The notes under the pieces: generated by a model
What the model was told of the DNA's origin: nothing
What the model saw: the letters and a program-made list of their open reading frames with translations, nothing else
The model's database searches: none
Assembly: GCA_947625125.1 (NCBI GenBank)
Contig: CANQNF010000008.1
Location: 32,430-96,429, forward strand
Direction: 5' to 3'
DNA: 64,000 nt
From: an uncultured Clostridia bacterium
GTDB taxonomy: Bacteria > Bacillota > Clostridia > Oscillospirales > Ruminococcaceae
Program-made: the position numbers and the translations under genes
In this document: positions 49,549 to 58,928 of the stretch, in pieces
Numbering within the stretch: the first letter of the stretch is position 1
Layout: each line of letters begins with the position of its first letter

Positions 49549-49576
49549 AGGGAGCCGAATTTCTTCGACTCCCTCA
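49549..49576. terminator. Hairpin between the XRE and Abi_2 genes
   Basis: GGGAG and CTCCC arms flank CCGAATTTCTTCGA, which itself pairs (GAA-TTC). Read on the minus strand it is followed by CCCTTTTC. It could end either of the two convergent genes. Confidence 0.5.
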
Positions 49577-49648
49577 AGTATGCATCCGAAAACGCATACC
49601 GCAATTACTAATTATAGTATACACTATTTTTGAGAATATGTCAATATG

Positions 49649-50635
49649 TCACAACAAATTTTTTGCTAAAGAAATTTTTGCCCTCCAGTCAGGACGTATC
49701 ACAGCAGTTGCAACTTTTTTATCAACACCCGCCACATAATTATCTGTTATGCTCTCATAGTTCTCTAAAAACGACTTGATTTCTTTATCTGTTTCTTTGA
49801 GATGAACCAAATAATAGCATACAAGAAGAACATAATCGCTTATCGTGTCAAAATACACTGGCATCGGTAGCTTAAAGTATTGCTGAATACAGGCAGTCAT
49901 TGCTTTCGACGGCTTTGACTTATTAAATCTTGTATCAAAGATTACTGCATTATGTGCAACGGCGTTTCTCAGGTCCTTTAAAATGTATAAAAATCTGTAT
50001 ACAAGCTCTCTGTTTGTATCAACAGAAACTATTTGCCATCCGAGATCAGAACTAATATTATCTCGTGTACCCCAATTTAAGCAGGAAATCAGGTGCGCAA
50101 AATCTCCAAGAGTCATAATTTCAAACAGCGCCCACAAAGGAACCTCTCCACCACCGGGGCGATTAAAATAATGAGTGACTTGAGGATTGCCCTTGCTGTA
50201 AGCTTTAGATAATGAGAGCTGTATATTGCTTTCGAGCCGAAGTTTATTATTTTGAGCTTCTCTTTTTAACTGCTCAGGAGCGCCTGTAGGAAAACTGCTA
50301 TACCCCATAACAATAGAGTGCAGCATTTCGTAAATGCTCTCCGAATTAGAATCAATCATAATTCGGTTAAGAGCAATATTCTTTACCGCGGTTTCAATAA
50401 ACATCAGCTTACTGTAAAACAGGGATTTAAGCTCAGAGTCATATTGTACTGTCAGGTTAATGTCGGCGAAAGATTGGAAAGGAATTTGTCTACTTGAATT
50501 CTTGAAAAAACGGTAGCCTTTATATCCATGGAAATAACCCATATTTATCAGCTGACGTTTTTGCAAATCGCCCGAAATCGCTATACCTTTTTGAGAAAGA
50601 TGATCCATCAACCCGATAATCGTTCTAAAGCTCAT
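49649..50635 (-). CDS. Abi_2 family protein (AbiD/AbiF-like abortive infection)
   Basis: At 328 residues. Family features: N-terminal LMDHLSQKGIAISGDLQKRQLINMGYFHGYKGYRFFK, the YDSELKSLFYSKLMFIETAVKNIALNRIM segment near 65, and the RxxxxH-like LRDLRNAVAHNAVIF near 220, which fits a HEPN RNase active site. AbiD/AbiF proteins abort phage infection in lactococci and related bacteria. ATG 50635 is preferred over GTG 50644 because AGGTG lies 6 bases before it. It has its own promoter and is AT-rich relative to the core genes. Confidence 0.82.
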   Translation of the reverse strand: MSFRTIIGLMDHLSQKGIAISGDLQKRQLINMGYFHGYKGYRFFKNSSRQIPFQSFADINLTVQYDSELKSLFYSKLMFIETAVKNIALNRIMIDSNSESIYEMLHSIVMGYSSFPTGAPEQLKREAQNNKLRLESNIQLSLSKAYSKGNPQVTHYFNRPGGGEVPLWALFEIMTLGDFAHLISCLNWGTRDNISSDLGWQIVSVDTNRELVYRFLYILKDLRNAVAHNAVIFDTRFNKSKPSKAMTACIQQYFKLPMPVYFDTISDYVLLVCYYLVHLKETDKEIKSFLENYESITDNYVAGVDKKVATAVIRPDWRAKISLAKNLL

Positions 50636-50661
50636 TCTTTTCACCTGCCTGTTTTTTATTA

Positions 50662-50690
50662 TTATATCACACCATAAAACTTAAATCAAG
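50662..50690 (-). promoter_or_regulatory. Promoter of the Abi_2 gene
   Basis: On the minus strand: TTGATT (50685-50690), 17-base spacer, perfect TATAAT (50662-50667) preceded by TGA. Confidence 0.8.
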
Positions 50691-50714
50691 AGATAATATA
50701 ACATAACAGGCAAA

Positions 50715-50891
50715 TTATTTATCGCTTTTGATTTTCCCTGCCACCGCGTCGGCAAGCCGCAGCTTCTGCTCGTAAGGGCAGTTTAGCTTGTTTATGTAAT
50801 CTATTATAAATTCCGCTCGGAGCTTTGAAACGGAGGTTTCAAGCTCCTTTTTATTTTCCGAGTCCTTTGGATAATGGACGATTACCTCCAA
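50715..50891 (-). CDS. Small recombinase-neighbour protein, 58 aa
   Basis: With a TTG start at 50891 (AAAGGGGG 7 bases before) the product begins MEVIVHYPKDSENKKELE and ends CPYEQKLRLADAVAGKIKSDK. I recall similar short proteins encoded next to large serine recombinases in clostridial phages and ICEs, but no name or function is settled. Its presence here without a recombinase suggests one was lost or sits at the far end of the element. The longer frame to 50945 lacks a ribosome binding site. Confidence 0.6.
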   Translation of the reverse strand: MEVIVHYPKDSENKKELETSVSKLRAEFIIDYINKLNCPYEQKLRLADAVAGKIKSDK

Positions 50892-51159
50892 ATCAAAGCC
50901 CCCTTTCTGAAAAATATGAAATGACAACGAGAGATATGCGGTCAAAGGCTGCAGATACTGTCGTGATATGTGTTGATTTTCACGATTTTTGCCGCCTATA
51001 AGCGATTGAGATTACTCGGTCGAGATAATATGCCCTGCTCGCTGTTTTGCACCAACTGCCGCGATTTCTATTCAAAAAGCACATTTTTTGCTCGATTATC
51101 TCAATACATACACATTTTTTACCGACCAAGCGGACGTTTTGAATCATAGCGCTCATTGC
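50892..51159. other. AT-rich gene-free stretch before the repeat array
   Basis: No convincing coding frame. It contains words that resemble decayed array units (CATTTTTTGCTCGATTATCTC, CGGACGTTTTGAATCATAG) and may be the eroded start of the array. Confidence 0.4.
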
Positions 51160-52060
51160 CCTTTCACTTTACAACGGACAATTTTTCGGCAAATAATCGG
51201 TATAAGAATTGTAAAATTTTCGTGAACAACATTCTCCCACATTACCCTCAACGCAAATTTTTCGATTTTGCCAAACCTTTAGTTCCTTCCACACCGAAAA
51301 ATGATTTTTTGCCAATCTCATCAAAAAATCTTTCTACTTTATAACGGACATCTCGGCGCAGGTTTGTCCACTAATTCTGCAAAATTATTTTCCTCTCACC
51401 TTTAACGGACAAATTTTTGAAAAAATATGGGGTATCAGATGTAAATTTTCTGTAAATTCTCGCTGGCGGATAAATCACAACGTCCAAGTTTTGTATTGCT
51501 CCCATCACCCTAAACGGACAAATTTTCGTCGAACGACCATATGCAAATTTGTAAAATTTCTGTGAATGAAAATATGCCCATCATATTACAACGTACATTT
51601 TTTCTTCAAAAAGCAGGTATCCGATCAAAAAAGTTTTTTGATTTCACACTAAACGGACAATTTTTCGACAGATGGTGACACTTTGAATGTAAATTTCTGT
51701 AAATTTTCATTCTAATTTTTATCTCTCTCACTTTACAACGGACATTTTTTCGGCGAATGGACACCCAAGCGATTGTAAAATTTTTATTAACAGCGTCATG
51801 CGCCCTTTCCACAGTACAACGTACATTTTTCTGTCAAAAAGCAGGTATCTGCTAAAAAAATTTTTTCGACAAACGGTGACACCCCCACAATTGTAAAAAT
51901 TCTATTATCATTGCCATATGCTCCTCTCTCACCTTTAACGGACATTTTTTAAGCAAATTTCAGGGTACTTTCTAAAAAAGTTTGCCGAAAATTCAAAATT
52001 TCTCCGTTTAGCACAAATCGCAAGGGATTTATGAGTACTTTGTTGGACATTTTTTAGCGA
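51160..52060. repeat. Degenerate AACGGACA repeat array
   Basis: Nine clear copies of AACGGACA or AACGTACA followed by an A/T-rich run, starting at 51173, 51343, 51404, 51513, 51590, 51652, 51737, 51818 and 51937, with a tenth degenerate one near 52043. Many are followed 35-50 bases later by TGTAAAATTT. Two longer segments (51590-51637 and 51818-51868) share CAAAAAGCAGGTATCYG. Spacing is irregular (61-170 bases). No coding frame spans it and no CRISPR-like constant repeat/spacer pattern is present. Confidence 0.8.
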
Positions 52061-52170
52061 CTTTTTTCGTTTCAGTAACACATGAGATGTAAAAAATGCA
52101 ACCGCCGTGAACAAAATTTAAACATAAAAATTCCAACGTACCAGATTTGATACATTGGCATTTTTAATTA

Positions 52171-52375
52171 GGGGTCCCCGCAAAGTCGTAAGACTTTGTG
52201 GGGAAAAGGAGGAGCAGCGGAGCGAGCGAGTTTTCACCGTTAGGTGGAAACGAACGATACGGAGCTTGCGACGACGCGCAGGGTTTGGGGAAGGCTACTC
52301 CCCAACAAGATTCCGCGCAGCCAAATTTGAGCTTTAAGACAAATTTGGTCCCGCGGTAGAATCTTGCTCTAAGAA
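52171..52375. repeat. Modular hairpin repeat, copy 2
   Basis: CCCCGCAAAGTC (52176-52187) pairs with GACTTTGTGGGG (52192-52203), followed by AAAAGGAGGAGCAGCGGAGCG. Then GTTTTCACC-GGTGGAAAC, GAACGATACGGAGCTTGCGACG, and a nested hairpin: CAAGATTCCGCG (52306-52317) with CGCGG-GAATCTTG (52352-52366), enclosing CCAAATTTG and CAAATTTGG. Modules match the copy at 39428-39708 in a different order. Confidence 0.75.
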
Positions 52376-52450
52376 ATCCTAATACAGCCAAACTTTACAC
52401 TTTGAAAAATTCAATCCTTTGATAACATCATTTAATTGTGTCTTTGGATA

Positions 52451-52479
52451 TTGCCAACCTGCCAAATATGTGATATAAT
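52451..52479 (+). promoter_or_regulatory. Promoter of the hsdM-hsdS-hsdR-mcrB-mcrC operon
   Basis: TTGCCA at 52451-52456, 17-base spacer, perfect TATAAT at 52474-52479 preceded by TGA. Tight gene spacing from here to 62428 suggests a single transcript. Confidence 0.75.
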
Positions 52480-52571
52480 AAAAATATATATCTTATTTTG
52501 TAGAAGTCCGTACTTTTGGACAGTTGATGATGTATAATACTTTTAATACAGATAAAAGCGAGGTAATTCAA

Positions 52572-54674
52572 ATGGCAGAGAGGAAAACTATTGACGCAAT
52601 GTGGGACGATTCCCCGGTCGATGTTACGGCAGAGGTAAACTTTATCTGGTCTATCGCAAACAAACTGCGCGGCCCTTATCAGAGCGATAAATACAAGGAC
52701 GTTATCATTCCGATGACGATCATCAGGCGCTTTGAGTGCGCCCTTGCTCCAACGAAAAAGGCAGTTGTCGAGCAGTACGAAAAGGACCGTACATTCCCTG
52801 CCAAGGCGATGTATCGCATTTCCGGCTTTCAGTTTTATAACACCAGCCGCTATGATCTGGCGGAGCTTGTGAACGACTCGGACAATCTCGCTGCAAACTT
52901 CAAGAGTTACATCGAAGGCTTCTCGCCAAACGTGCAGGAGATCATTTCTTCCAACGAGCGCGGACTTGATTTTTACAAGCAGATCGACAAAATGGACAAA
53001 AACAACCGCCTGCTTTCCGTTGTCAAGGCATTCTCGGAGCTTGACCTCGACCCTCGCACCATCGACAATGTAAAGATGGGATATATTTTCGAGGAGCTGA
53101 TCCGTAAGTTTTCCGAAAATGCCGAAGCAGGCGACCACTACACAGGGCGCGATATAATCAAAACTATGGTAAACATTCTGCTTGCCGAAGGGTGCGACGA
53201 CATCTTCGACGACGGAAAGGTCATCACCATTTTAGACCAAGCCTGCGGCACCGGCGGGATGCTCTCGACGGGGTATAACTTTGTCAAAAGATATAACCCC
53301 ACCGCCGACGTGCGCTTATTCGGGCAGGAGATCAACCCCGAATCCTACGCCATGTGCCTTGCGGAAATGCTCATCAAAGGGCAGAACGCTGAGAACATCT
53401 GCTATCAGGACACGATGAAAGCCGACCGATTTGAAAATATAAAGATGCGGTTCGTTCTGGAAAATCCTCCGTTCGGTCAGCCGTGGGGAGGCAAAGATGC
53501 AGCCGAGGGCGTTGAGGAGGCAGTCAACGAAGAATATCAAAAAGGCTTTGACGGGCGCTGGGGAGCGGGTCTGCCAAGCTCGGGTGATATGCAGATGCTG
53601 TTTTTACAGTCTGCCGTAGATAAAATGGACGACAATCTCGGCAGATGCGCTATCATCGAAAACGGCAGCCCGCTGTTTACCGGCGGAACATCTTCGGGCG
53701 AAAGTCAGATACGCCGCTGGCTGCTGGAAAAGGACCTGATTGAAGCCATAATCGCCCTGCCGACGGATTTGTTCTACAACACCGGCATAGCCACATACAT
53801 CTGGGTGCTGTCAAAGAACAAACGGCGCGAGCGCAAGGGTAAAATTCAGCTTATCGACGCGAGCCACATCTACCACAAGCTTCGCAAGGCTTTGGGCGAC
53901 AAGAAAAACGAAATCACCCCCGAGGACCGCTCGGTCATCACAAAGCTCTACGCGAATTTTGAAGAAAACGAGTTCTCGAAGATATACAAAAACGAGGAAT
54001 TCATCTACCGCGAATACACGGTCATGCAGCCTATGCAGCGGAGCTATGCAATAACCGAAGAGCGCGTCGCCGCGATGCTTTCAAAGGGCTCGCTGTCGTC
54101 GCTTTATGACGAAGCAAAGGTCGCGGAGCTTGAAAACGCCGAGGAGCTTTCGGGCAAGGATCAGAAAAAGCTTGAAAGCTACATAAACAACAAGCCGGTT
54201 TACGACGCCATAGTTGAAGCTCTTGAAAAATCTGTATCGGAGAAAATTTATTACAGCCCCGGCGAGTTTATGCCTGTTCTGACAAAGGTTCTGGCGCAGG
54301 CAACTGCCGACAAAAAGCTGCTCGAAAAGATCGCGGATGGTCTCTCGGCGATGGACAAGCAGGCGGAAATCCGGCGCGACCGCAAGGGCGATATCATCTA
54401 CGATAGGGAGACAAAGGACACCGAGATAGTCAAGTTTGAGGAGGACATCGGCGACTACATGGCGCGGGAGGTTTTGCCGCACATACCCGACGCGAAGGCG
54501 TTCTTTGAAGAGGACTTAGGTGCGAAAAAGCCGGTCGTCAAGACGGGCGCGGAGATACCGTTTACACGCTATTTCTATAAATATCAGCAGCCCACGCCGA
54601 GCGAGGAGCTTGAAAAGAAATTTATGGAGCTTGAACATTCGGTTTCCGAGCGCGTGGCGAAGCTGTTTGAGTGA
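52572..54674 (+). CDS. hsdM: Type I restriction-modification methyltransferase HsdM
   Basis: At 700 residues, with the start at ATG 52572 (GAGGT 7 bases before) rather than the open frame from 52524. An N-terminal HsdM_N helical domain (FIWSIANKLRGPYQSDKYKDVIIPMTIIRRFEC), the SAM motif LDQACGTGGML near 220 (Gln where Pro is usual in DPACGTGG) and the catalytic ENPPFGQPWGG near 296. It adds methyl groups to adenine N6 at the site chosen by HsdS. The long C-terminal part (about 480-700) is larger than in short HsdM forms. Confidence 0.93.
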   Translation: MAERKTIDAMWDDSPVDVTAEVNFIWSIANKLRGPYQSDKYKDVIIPMTIIRRFECALAPTKKAVVEQYEKDRTFPAKAMYRISGFQFYNTSRYDLAELVNDSDNLAANFKSYIEGFSPNVQEIISSNERGLDFYKQIDKMDKNNRLLSVVKAFSELDLDPRTIDNVKMGYIFEELIRKFSENAEAGDHYTGRDIIKTMVNILLAEGCDDIFDDGKVITILDQACGTGGMLSTGYNFVKRYNPTADVRLFGQEINPESYAMCLAEMLIKGQNAENICYQDTMKADRFENIKMRFVLENPPFGQPWGGKDAAEGVEEAVNEEYQKGFDGRWGAGLPSSGDMQMLFLQSAVDKMDDNLGRCAIIENGSPLFTGGTSSGESQIRRWLLEKDLIEAIIALPTDLFYNTGIATYIWVLSKNKRRERKGKIQLIDASHIYHKLRKALGDKKNEITPEDRSVITKLYANFEENEFSKIYKNEEFIYREYTVMQPMQRSYAITEERVAAMLSKGSLSSLYDEAKVAELENAEELSGKDQKKLESYINNKPVYDAIVEALEKSVSEKIYYSPGEFMPVLTKVLAQATADKKLLEKIADGLSAMDKQAEIRRDRKGDIIYDRETKDTEIVKFEEDIGDYMAREVLPHIPDAKAFFEEDLGAKKPVVKTGAEIPFTRYFYKYQQPTPSEELEKKFMELEHSVSERVAKLFE

Positions 54675-54685
54675 GGTGACGGACG

Positions 54686-55957
54686 ATGCGGGAAATGAAA
54701 GACAGCGGGATTGAATGGATAAAGAGCATTCCGACAGATTGGACAGTTATGCCCAACAAATATCTTATGCGAAAAATTAAAGAGATTTGCCCAAGATATG
54801 ACGGTCAAGACATACTGTCCCTTACAATGAAGGGCGTTATAGTTCGAGATTTAGAGGCCGGTGGCAAAATGCCTTCGTCTTTTGATGGCTATCAGTTTTT
54901 ATATGCAGGAAACCTTTTAATGTGCTTATTTGATATTGATGTAACACCGCGCTGCGTTGGCCTTATCAAGAATAATGGAGTTTCCAGCCCTGCATATAGC
55001 CAATTCGTTCTTAACGAAAATGCGGATGCAGCGTATTATTGCTATTACTATACAATGCTCGATAACGATAAAACCCTTTTGCATTTAGCAAAGAACTTGC
55101 GTCATTCGCTTACAGAGGATCAGTTAGGTGCCATTTCTATAGTTGTTCCGCCTTTATCTGAACAACGCCTTATCGCTTCTTTCCTCGACGCCAAGTGCGC
55201 GGAAATCGACGCGCTGACCGCCGACATTCAGCAGCAGATAGACGCGCTTGAACAGTATAAGCGCTCGGTCATCACCGAGGCGGTCACAAAGGGTCTGAAC
55301 CACGACGCGAAGATGAAGGACAGCGGCGAAGAATGGGTGGGCGCAATTCCCGATTCGTGGGAAATGAGAAAAGGCAAATATCTGTTTGCGCAGCGAAATC
55401 TGCGCGGTAATACAGTCGAATTGCAGCTGCTGTCCCCCACTCAAAGATACGGCGTAATTCCGCAGTCGCTTTATGAGGAGCTTTCGGGAATGAGCGCAGT
55501 AAAACTCAATGAAAAAGCTGATCTTATGCTATTAAAAACAATACACAAGGGCGACTATTGCATTAGTCTGAGAAGTTTTCAGGGCGGTTTTGAATATTCT
55601 GAATATGAAGGCGTTGTTTCGCCTGCATATCAGGTGTTCTATCCCATAGTTAAAATAGCCGATGGATATTACAAGTATCTTTTCAAAGAAAACGGATTCA
55701 TCGAAAAGATGAACTCATATACCATGACTCTCAGGGACGGGAAGAATATTGCCTTTGCAGATTTTGGCAACACATATATCCCGTACCCGCCGGTCGGTGA
55801 GCAAAAAGCCATCGCCGACTACCTCGACGCCAAATGCGCCGAGATAGACGGAATAATCAGCCAAAAGCGCGAACAGATCAGCACAATCGAAGAATACAAA
55901 AAATCGCTCATTTTTGAGTATGTAACGGGAAAGAAAGAGGTGCCGAATAATGAATAA
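54686..55957 (+). CDS. hsdS: Type I restriction-modification specificity subunit HsdS
   Basis: At 423 residues with two target recognition domains, each starting KDSGIEWIKSIPTDW (near 5) and KDSGEEWVGAIPDSW (near 212). Each is followed by a conserved coiled-coil spacer beginning FLDAKCAEIDALTADIQQQIDALEQYKRS (near 166) and YLDAKCAEIDGIISQKREQISTIEEYKKS. The two DNA copies of the spacer start (55187 and 55820) share long identical stretches, which could allow domain exchange. It defines the bipartite target. It overlaps hsdR by 8 bases. Confidence 0.93.
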   Translation: MREMKDSGIEWIKSIPTDWTVMPNKYLMRKIKEICPRYDGQDILSLTMKGVIVRDLEAGGKMPSSFDGYQFLYAGNLLMCLFDIDVTPRCVGLIKNNGVSSPAYSQFVLNENADAAYYCYYYTMLDNDKTLLHLAKNLRHSLTEDQLGAISIVVPPLSEQRLIASFLDAKCAEIDALTADIQQQIDALEQYKRSVITEAVTKGLNHDAKMKDSGEEWVGAIPDSWEMRKGKYLFAQRNLRGNTVELQLLSPTQRYGVIPQSLYEELSGMSAVKLNEKADLMLLKTIHKGDYCISLRSFQGGFEYSEYEGVVSPAYQVFYPIVKIADGYYKYLFKENGFIEKMNSYTMTLRDGKNIAFADFGNTYIPYPPVGEQKAIADYLDAKCAEIDGIISQKREQISTIEEYKKSLIFEYVTGKKEVPNNE

Positions 55958-58916
55958 CATAATGACCGAAAAGGAATACCAGCACTACATAATGGACCGC
56001 CTTGTTGAGGACGACGGCTATATAGTCCGCAAGGCTGCAAACTTCGACAGCCGCTTTGCTATGGATCGCGAGCTGCTCTTTAAATTCCTCTGGGATACCC
56101 AGCCCGATGAAATGTCGGCTCTGCAAAAAATCTATAAGGACGGGCTTGAGGATACCCTCGTCGGCTTTATCAACTCCGAAACGGTAAAGGAACGCGGCAG
56201 CCTTCTGAATGTTCTGCGCCACGGCGTCGAGATCTCAAATATAACTCTCACGCTGATGTATACAAAGCCCGCGACCGCTTTTAATCCGTCGCTCACCGAA
56301 AAGTATGAAAAGAACATTTTCTCGGTCATGGAGGAGGTCTGGGCAAACGATAACGAGCGCATCGACCTTGTTATATTCTTAAACGGTCTTGCGATTATGT
56401 CATTCGAGCTTAAATGCAACTTCGCGGGGCAGTCCTATCAGGACGCGGTGTATCAGTACCGCATGGAACGCGACCCGAAGTCGAGGCTGTTTCTGTTCAA
56501 GGCGGGCTGCCTTGTCAATTTCGCGATGGATTTGGAGCAGGTCTATATGACCGCAAGGCTCAACGGCAAAGACACTTATTTCCTGCCGTTCAACATGGGC
56601 AAGGGCGAAGGCGTTGACGCAGGTGCGGGAAACCCTGTCTGCAAAGACGATTACAGCGTTTCGTATATGTGGAAGGATATTCTGAAAAAGGATACCGTCC
56701 TCGACCTTCTCGGCAAGTTTGTATTTATCCAGACAAAAGAATCCGCAGACAGCAAAACCGGCAAAATCAAGCGTTCTGAAAATATAATCTTCCCGCGCTA
56801 TCATCAGTTAGACGTTATCCGAAAGCTCCTTGCCGATGTTCGCGAGAATGGCACCTCGCAGAATTATCTCATTCAACACAGCGCAGGCTCGGGAAAGACC
56901 AACTCTATTGCGTGGCTTGCTCACCGCCTGACATCGCTCCACGACGCAAACGACAAGATTATTTTTGACAATGTAGTCGTTGTGACCGACCGAGTTGTAG
57001 TTGACAGGCAGCTTCAAAGCGCGATTTTGGGTCTTGAGCATAAAGCGGGGCTTATCCGCGTTATGGACGACAAGTGCAACTCTGCCGACCTTGCTGCCGC
57101 CCTCAACGGCAACACAAAAATCATAGCAACGACGATACAGAAATTCCCGTTTATTGTTGACAACGTAAAGGGACTTAAAAACAAGCGCTTTGCAGTTATC
57201 ATCGACGAGGCACATTCCTCCACCGCAGGCAAGGATATGGCGGCAGTAACGCAGTCTCTCGGCGCGGGCGAGCAGGAATATGACGACGTCGAGGATATGA
57301 TAACCGATGAGATCCGCAAAAACGGCAAGCAGGCAAACGTATCTATTTTTGCCTTTACAGCCACTCCCAAACCCACGACGATACAGCTTTTCGGCCGCCT
57401 TAACACAAAGGGTCAGCGAGAAGCGTTCCACATCTATTCTATGAAGCAGGCAATCGAGGAGGGATTTATCCTCGACGTGCTGCAAAACTACACCACATAC
57501 CAGACGTTCTATCAGATCAACAAGGAAATCGAAGATGACCCGCGCTGCAAAACCTCCGACGCAAAGCGGCAGATTGCCAGATTTGTTGAACTCCACGAAA
57601 CAAACATCGCCCAGCGCGTAGAGGTAATAGTCGAGCATTTCCGCACATCGGTCATGAACGAACTCGGCGGCATGGCAAAAGCTATGGTGATTACCGCATC
57701 AAGGCAAGGCGCGGTAAAATACCGTCAGGCTTTTGAAGAATATACAAAGAAAAAGGGCTACAACGACATCAAAGCCCTTGTAGCGTTTTCGGGAAAGGTA
57801 ACGCTGCCCGGCGACGATACTGAATATACCGAAGCGACTATGAACGGTTTCTCGGAGGATAAACTGCCGAAAGAATTTGACAAAAACGATTATCAGGTCC
57901 TGCTTGTTGCAAATAAATACCAGACAGGCTTCGACCAACCGAAGCTCTGCGCTATGTATGTGCTGAAAAAGCTGAAAGGAGTATCCGCGGTGCAGACGCT
58001 TTCGCGCTTAAACAGGGTCTGCCCGCCGTATGATAAGAAGACATTCATACTCGACTTTGTAAACAGCTATGAGGACATCACAAGCGCCTTTGCTCCTTAT
58101 TACACAACCACGCTGCTGTCAAATTCGGTAACGCCTACGGCAATTTACGACCTTGAAGCAAATATAGACGCTTACGCGGTTCTTGATCCAGACGACATAG
58201 AAAGAGCAAACCAAATTTTGTACAAGGATAAAATAACATCTGACGATAAGAAACGGCTTAAAGTCTACTTTGAACGCTCGAAGAACTGGATTGAGAAATA
58301 TGATCTGATCAAACAGAACGAGATCGTTTTGATGATGCGGCACTTCATAAGGTTCTATGAGTTTTTGCTTCAAGTCTCCTGCTTTGAAGATACCGAGCTT
58401 CACAAGAAATACAACTTCATCAACTGCCTTATGGGATATATCGACATCAAACACCCCGGCGGCGGATATAACCTTGACGGAAAAATCAGGGCGACCAATT
58501 TCGTGCAGAAAAAAGCGGAAGAGCATATTGAATCCGATCTTGTTGCCAAGCCTGCTGTAAAGCTCCCGACCGCGGAAAGCTTCGGTCTTACTCCCGCAAA
58601 AGAAGAAAGGCTGTCTGAGATCATCGCCGAAATCAACAGCCGAATGGGAAAGAATTATGACAACGATGTTGCGGTAAAGGCTATGCTTCAGATTCGCGAT
58701 ATTCTTCTGAAGTCGGAAAAGCTGAAAACCAGTGCCAAAAACAACACGGTCAAAGACTTTGAGTTTTCATATTTTGACGACATCGACGACGCACTGATCG
58801 AGGGGCTTTCGCAGAATCAGGACTTCTTCTCGCTGCTTTTAAGCGATGATAATGTCAAGAAGCAGGTGCTGGGAATATTTACGGAAGAAATTTATAAAAG
58901 TTTGAGAAACGCATAA
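55950..58916 (+). CDS. hsdR: Type I restriction endonuclease HsdR
   Basis: At 988 residues. The N-terminal nuclease domain has the PD-ExK-type pair IDLVIF (near 137) and FELKC (near 151). The motor has Walker A HSAGSGKTNSIAWLAH near 308, DEAH-box VIIDEAHSSTAGKD near 416, TATPKPTT near 469, and motif VI-like KYQTGFDQPKL near 655. The C-terminal helical domain binds HsdM. Intact length suggests a working translocase-nuclease. Confidence 0.94.
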   Translation: MNNIMTEKEYQHYIMDRLVEDDGYIVRKAANFDSRFAMDRELLFKFLWDTQPDEMSALQKIYKDGLEDTLVGFINSETVKERGSLLNVLRHGVEISNITLTLMYTKPATAFNPSLTEKYEKNIFSVMEEVWANDNERIDLVIFLNGLAIMSFELKCNFAGQSYQDAVYQYRMERDPKSRLFLFKAGCLVNFAMDLEQVYMTARLNGKDTYFLPFNMGKGEGVDAGAGNPVCKDDYSVSYMWKDILKKDTVLDLLGKFVFIQTKESADSKTGKIKRSENIIFPRYHQLDVIRKLLADVRENGTSQNYLIQHSAGSGKTNSIAWLAHRLTSLHDANDKIIFDNVVVVTDRVVVDRQLQSAILGLEHKAGLIRVMDDKCNSADLAAALNGNTKIIATTIQKFPFIVDNVKGLKNKRFAVIIDEAHSSTAGKDMAAVTQSLGAGEQEYDDVEDMITDEIRKNGKQANVSIFAFTATPKPTTIQLFGRLNTKGQREAFHIYSMKQAIEEGFILDVLQNYTTYQTFYQINKEIEDDPRCKTSDAKRQIARFVELHETNIAQRVEVIVEHFRTSVMNELGGMAKAMVITASRQGAVKYRQAFEEYTKKKGYNDIKALVAFSGKVTLPGDDTEYTEATMNGFSEDKLPKEFDKNDYQVLLVANKYQTGFDQPKLCAMYVLKKLKGVSAVQTLSRLNRVCPPYDKKTFILDFVNSYEDITSAFAPYYTTTLLSNSVTPTAIYDLEANIDAYAVLDPDDIERANQILYKDKITSDDKKRLKVYFERSKNWIEKYDLIKQNEIVLMMRHFIRFYEFLLQVSCFEDTELHKKYNFINCLMGYIDIKHPGGGYNLDGKIRATNFVQKKAEEHIESDLVAKPAVKLPTAESFGLTPAKEERLSEIIAEINSRMGKNYDNDVAVKAMLQIRDILLKSEKLKTSAKNNTVKDFEFSYFDDIDDALIEGLSQNQDFFSLLLSDDNVKKQVLGIFTEEIYKSLRNA

Positions 58917-58928
58917 AGGAGGATAATG

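Noticed and set aside
51606..51812. 68-residue minus-strand open frame inside the AACGGACA array
   Set aside because: Composed of array repeats, no ribosome binding site; peptide similarity between parts only reflects the DNA repeat.
51160..52060. CRISPR array
   Set aside because: The repeated word is only 8-18 bases, the spacing varies from 61 to 170 bases and no cas gene is nearby.
55187..55860. Phase-variable HsdS inversion system
   Set aside because: The repeated spacer segments are direct, not inverted, and there is no second silent hsdS or invertase in the window.
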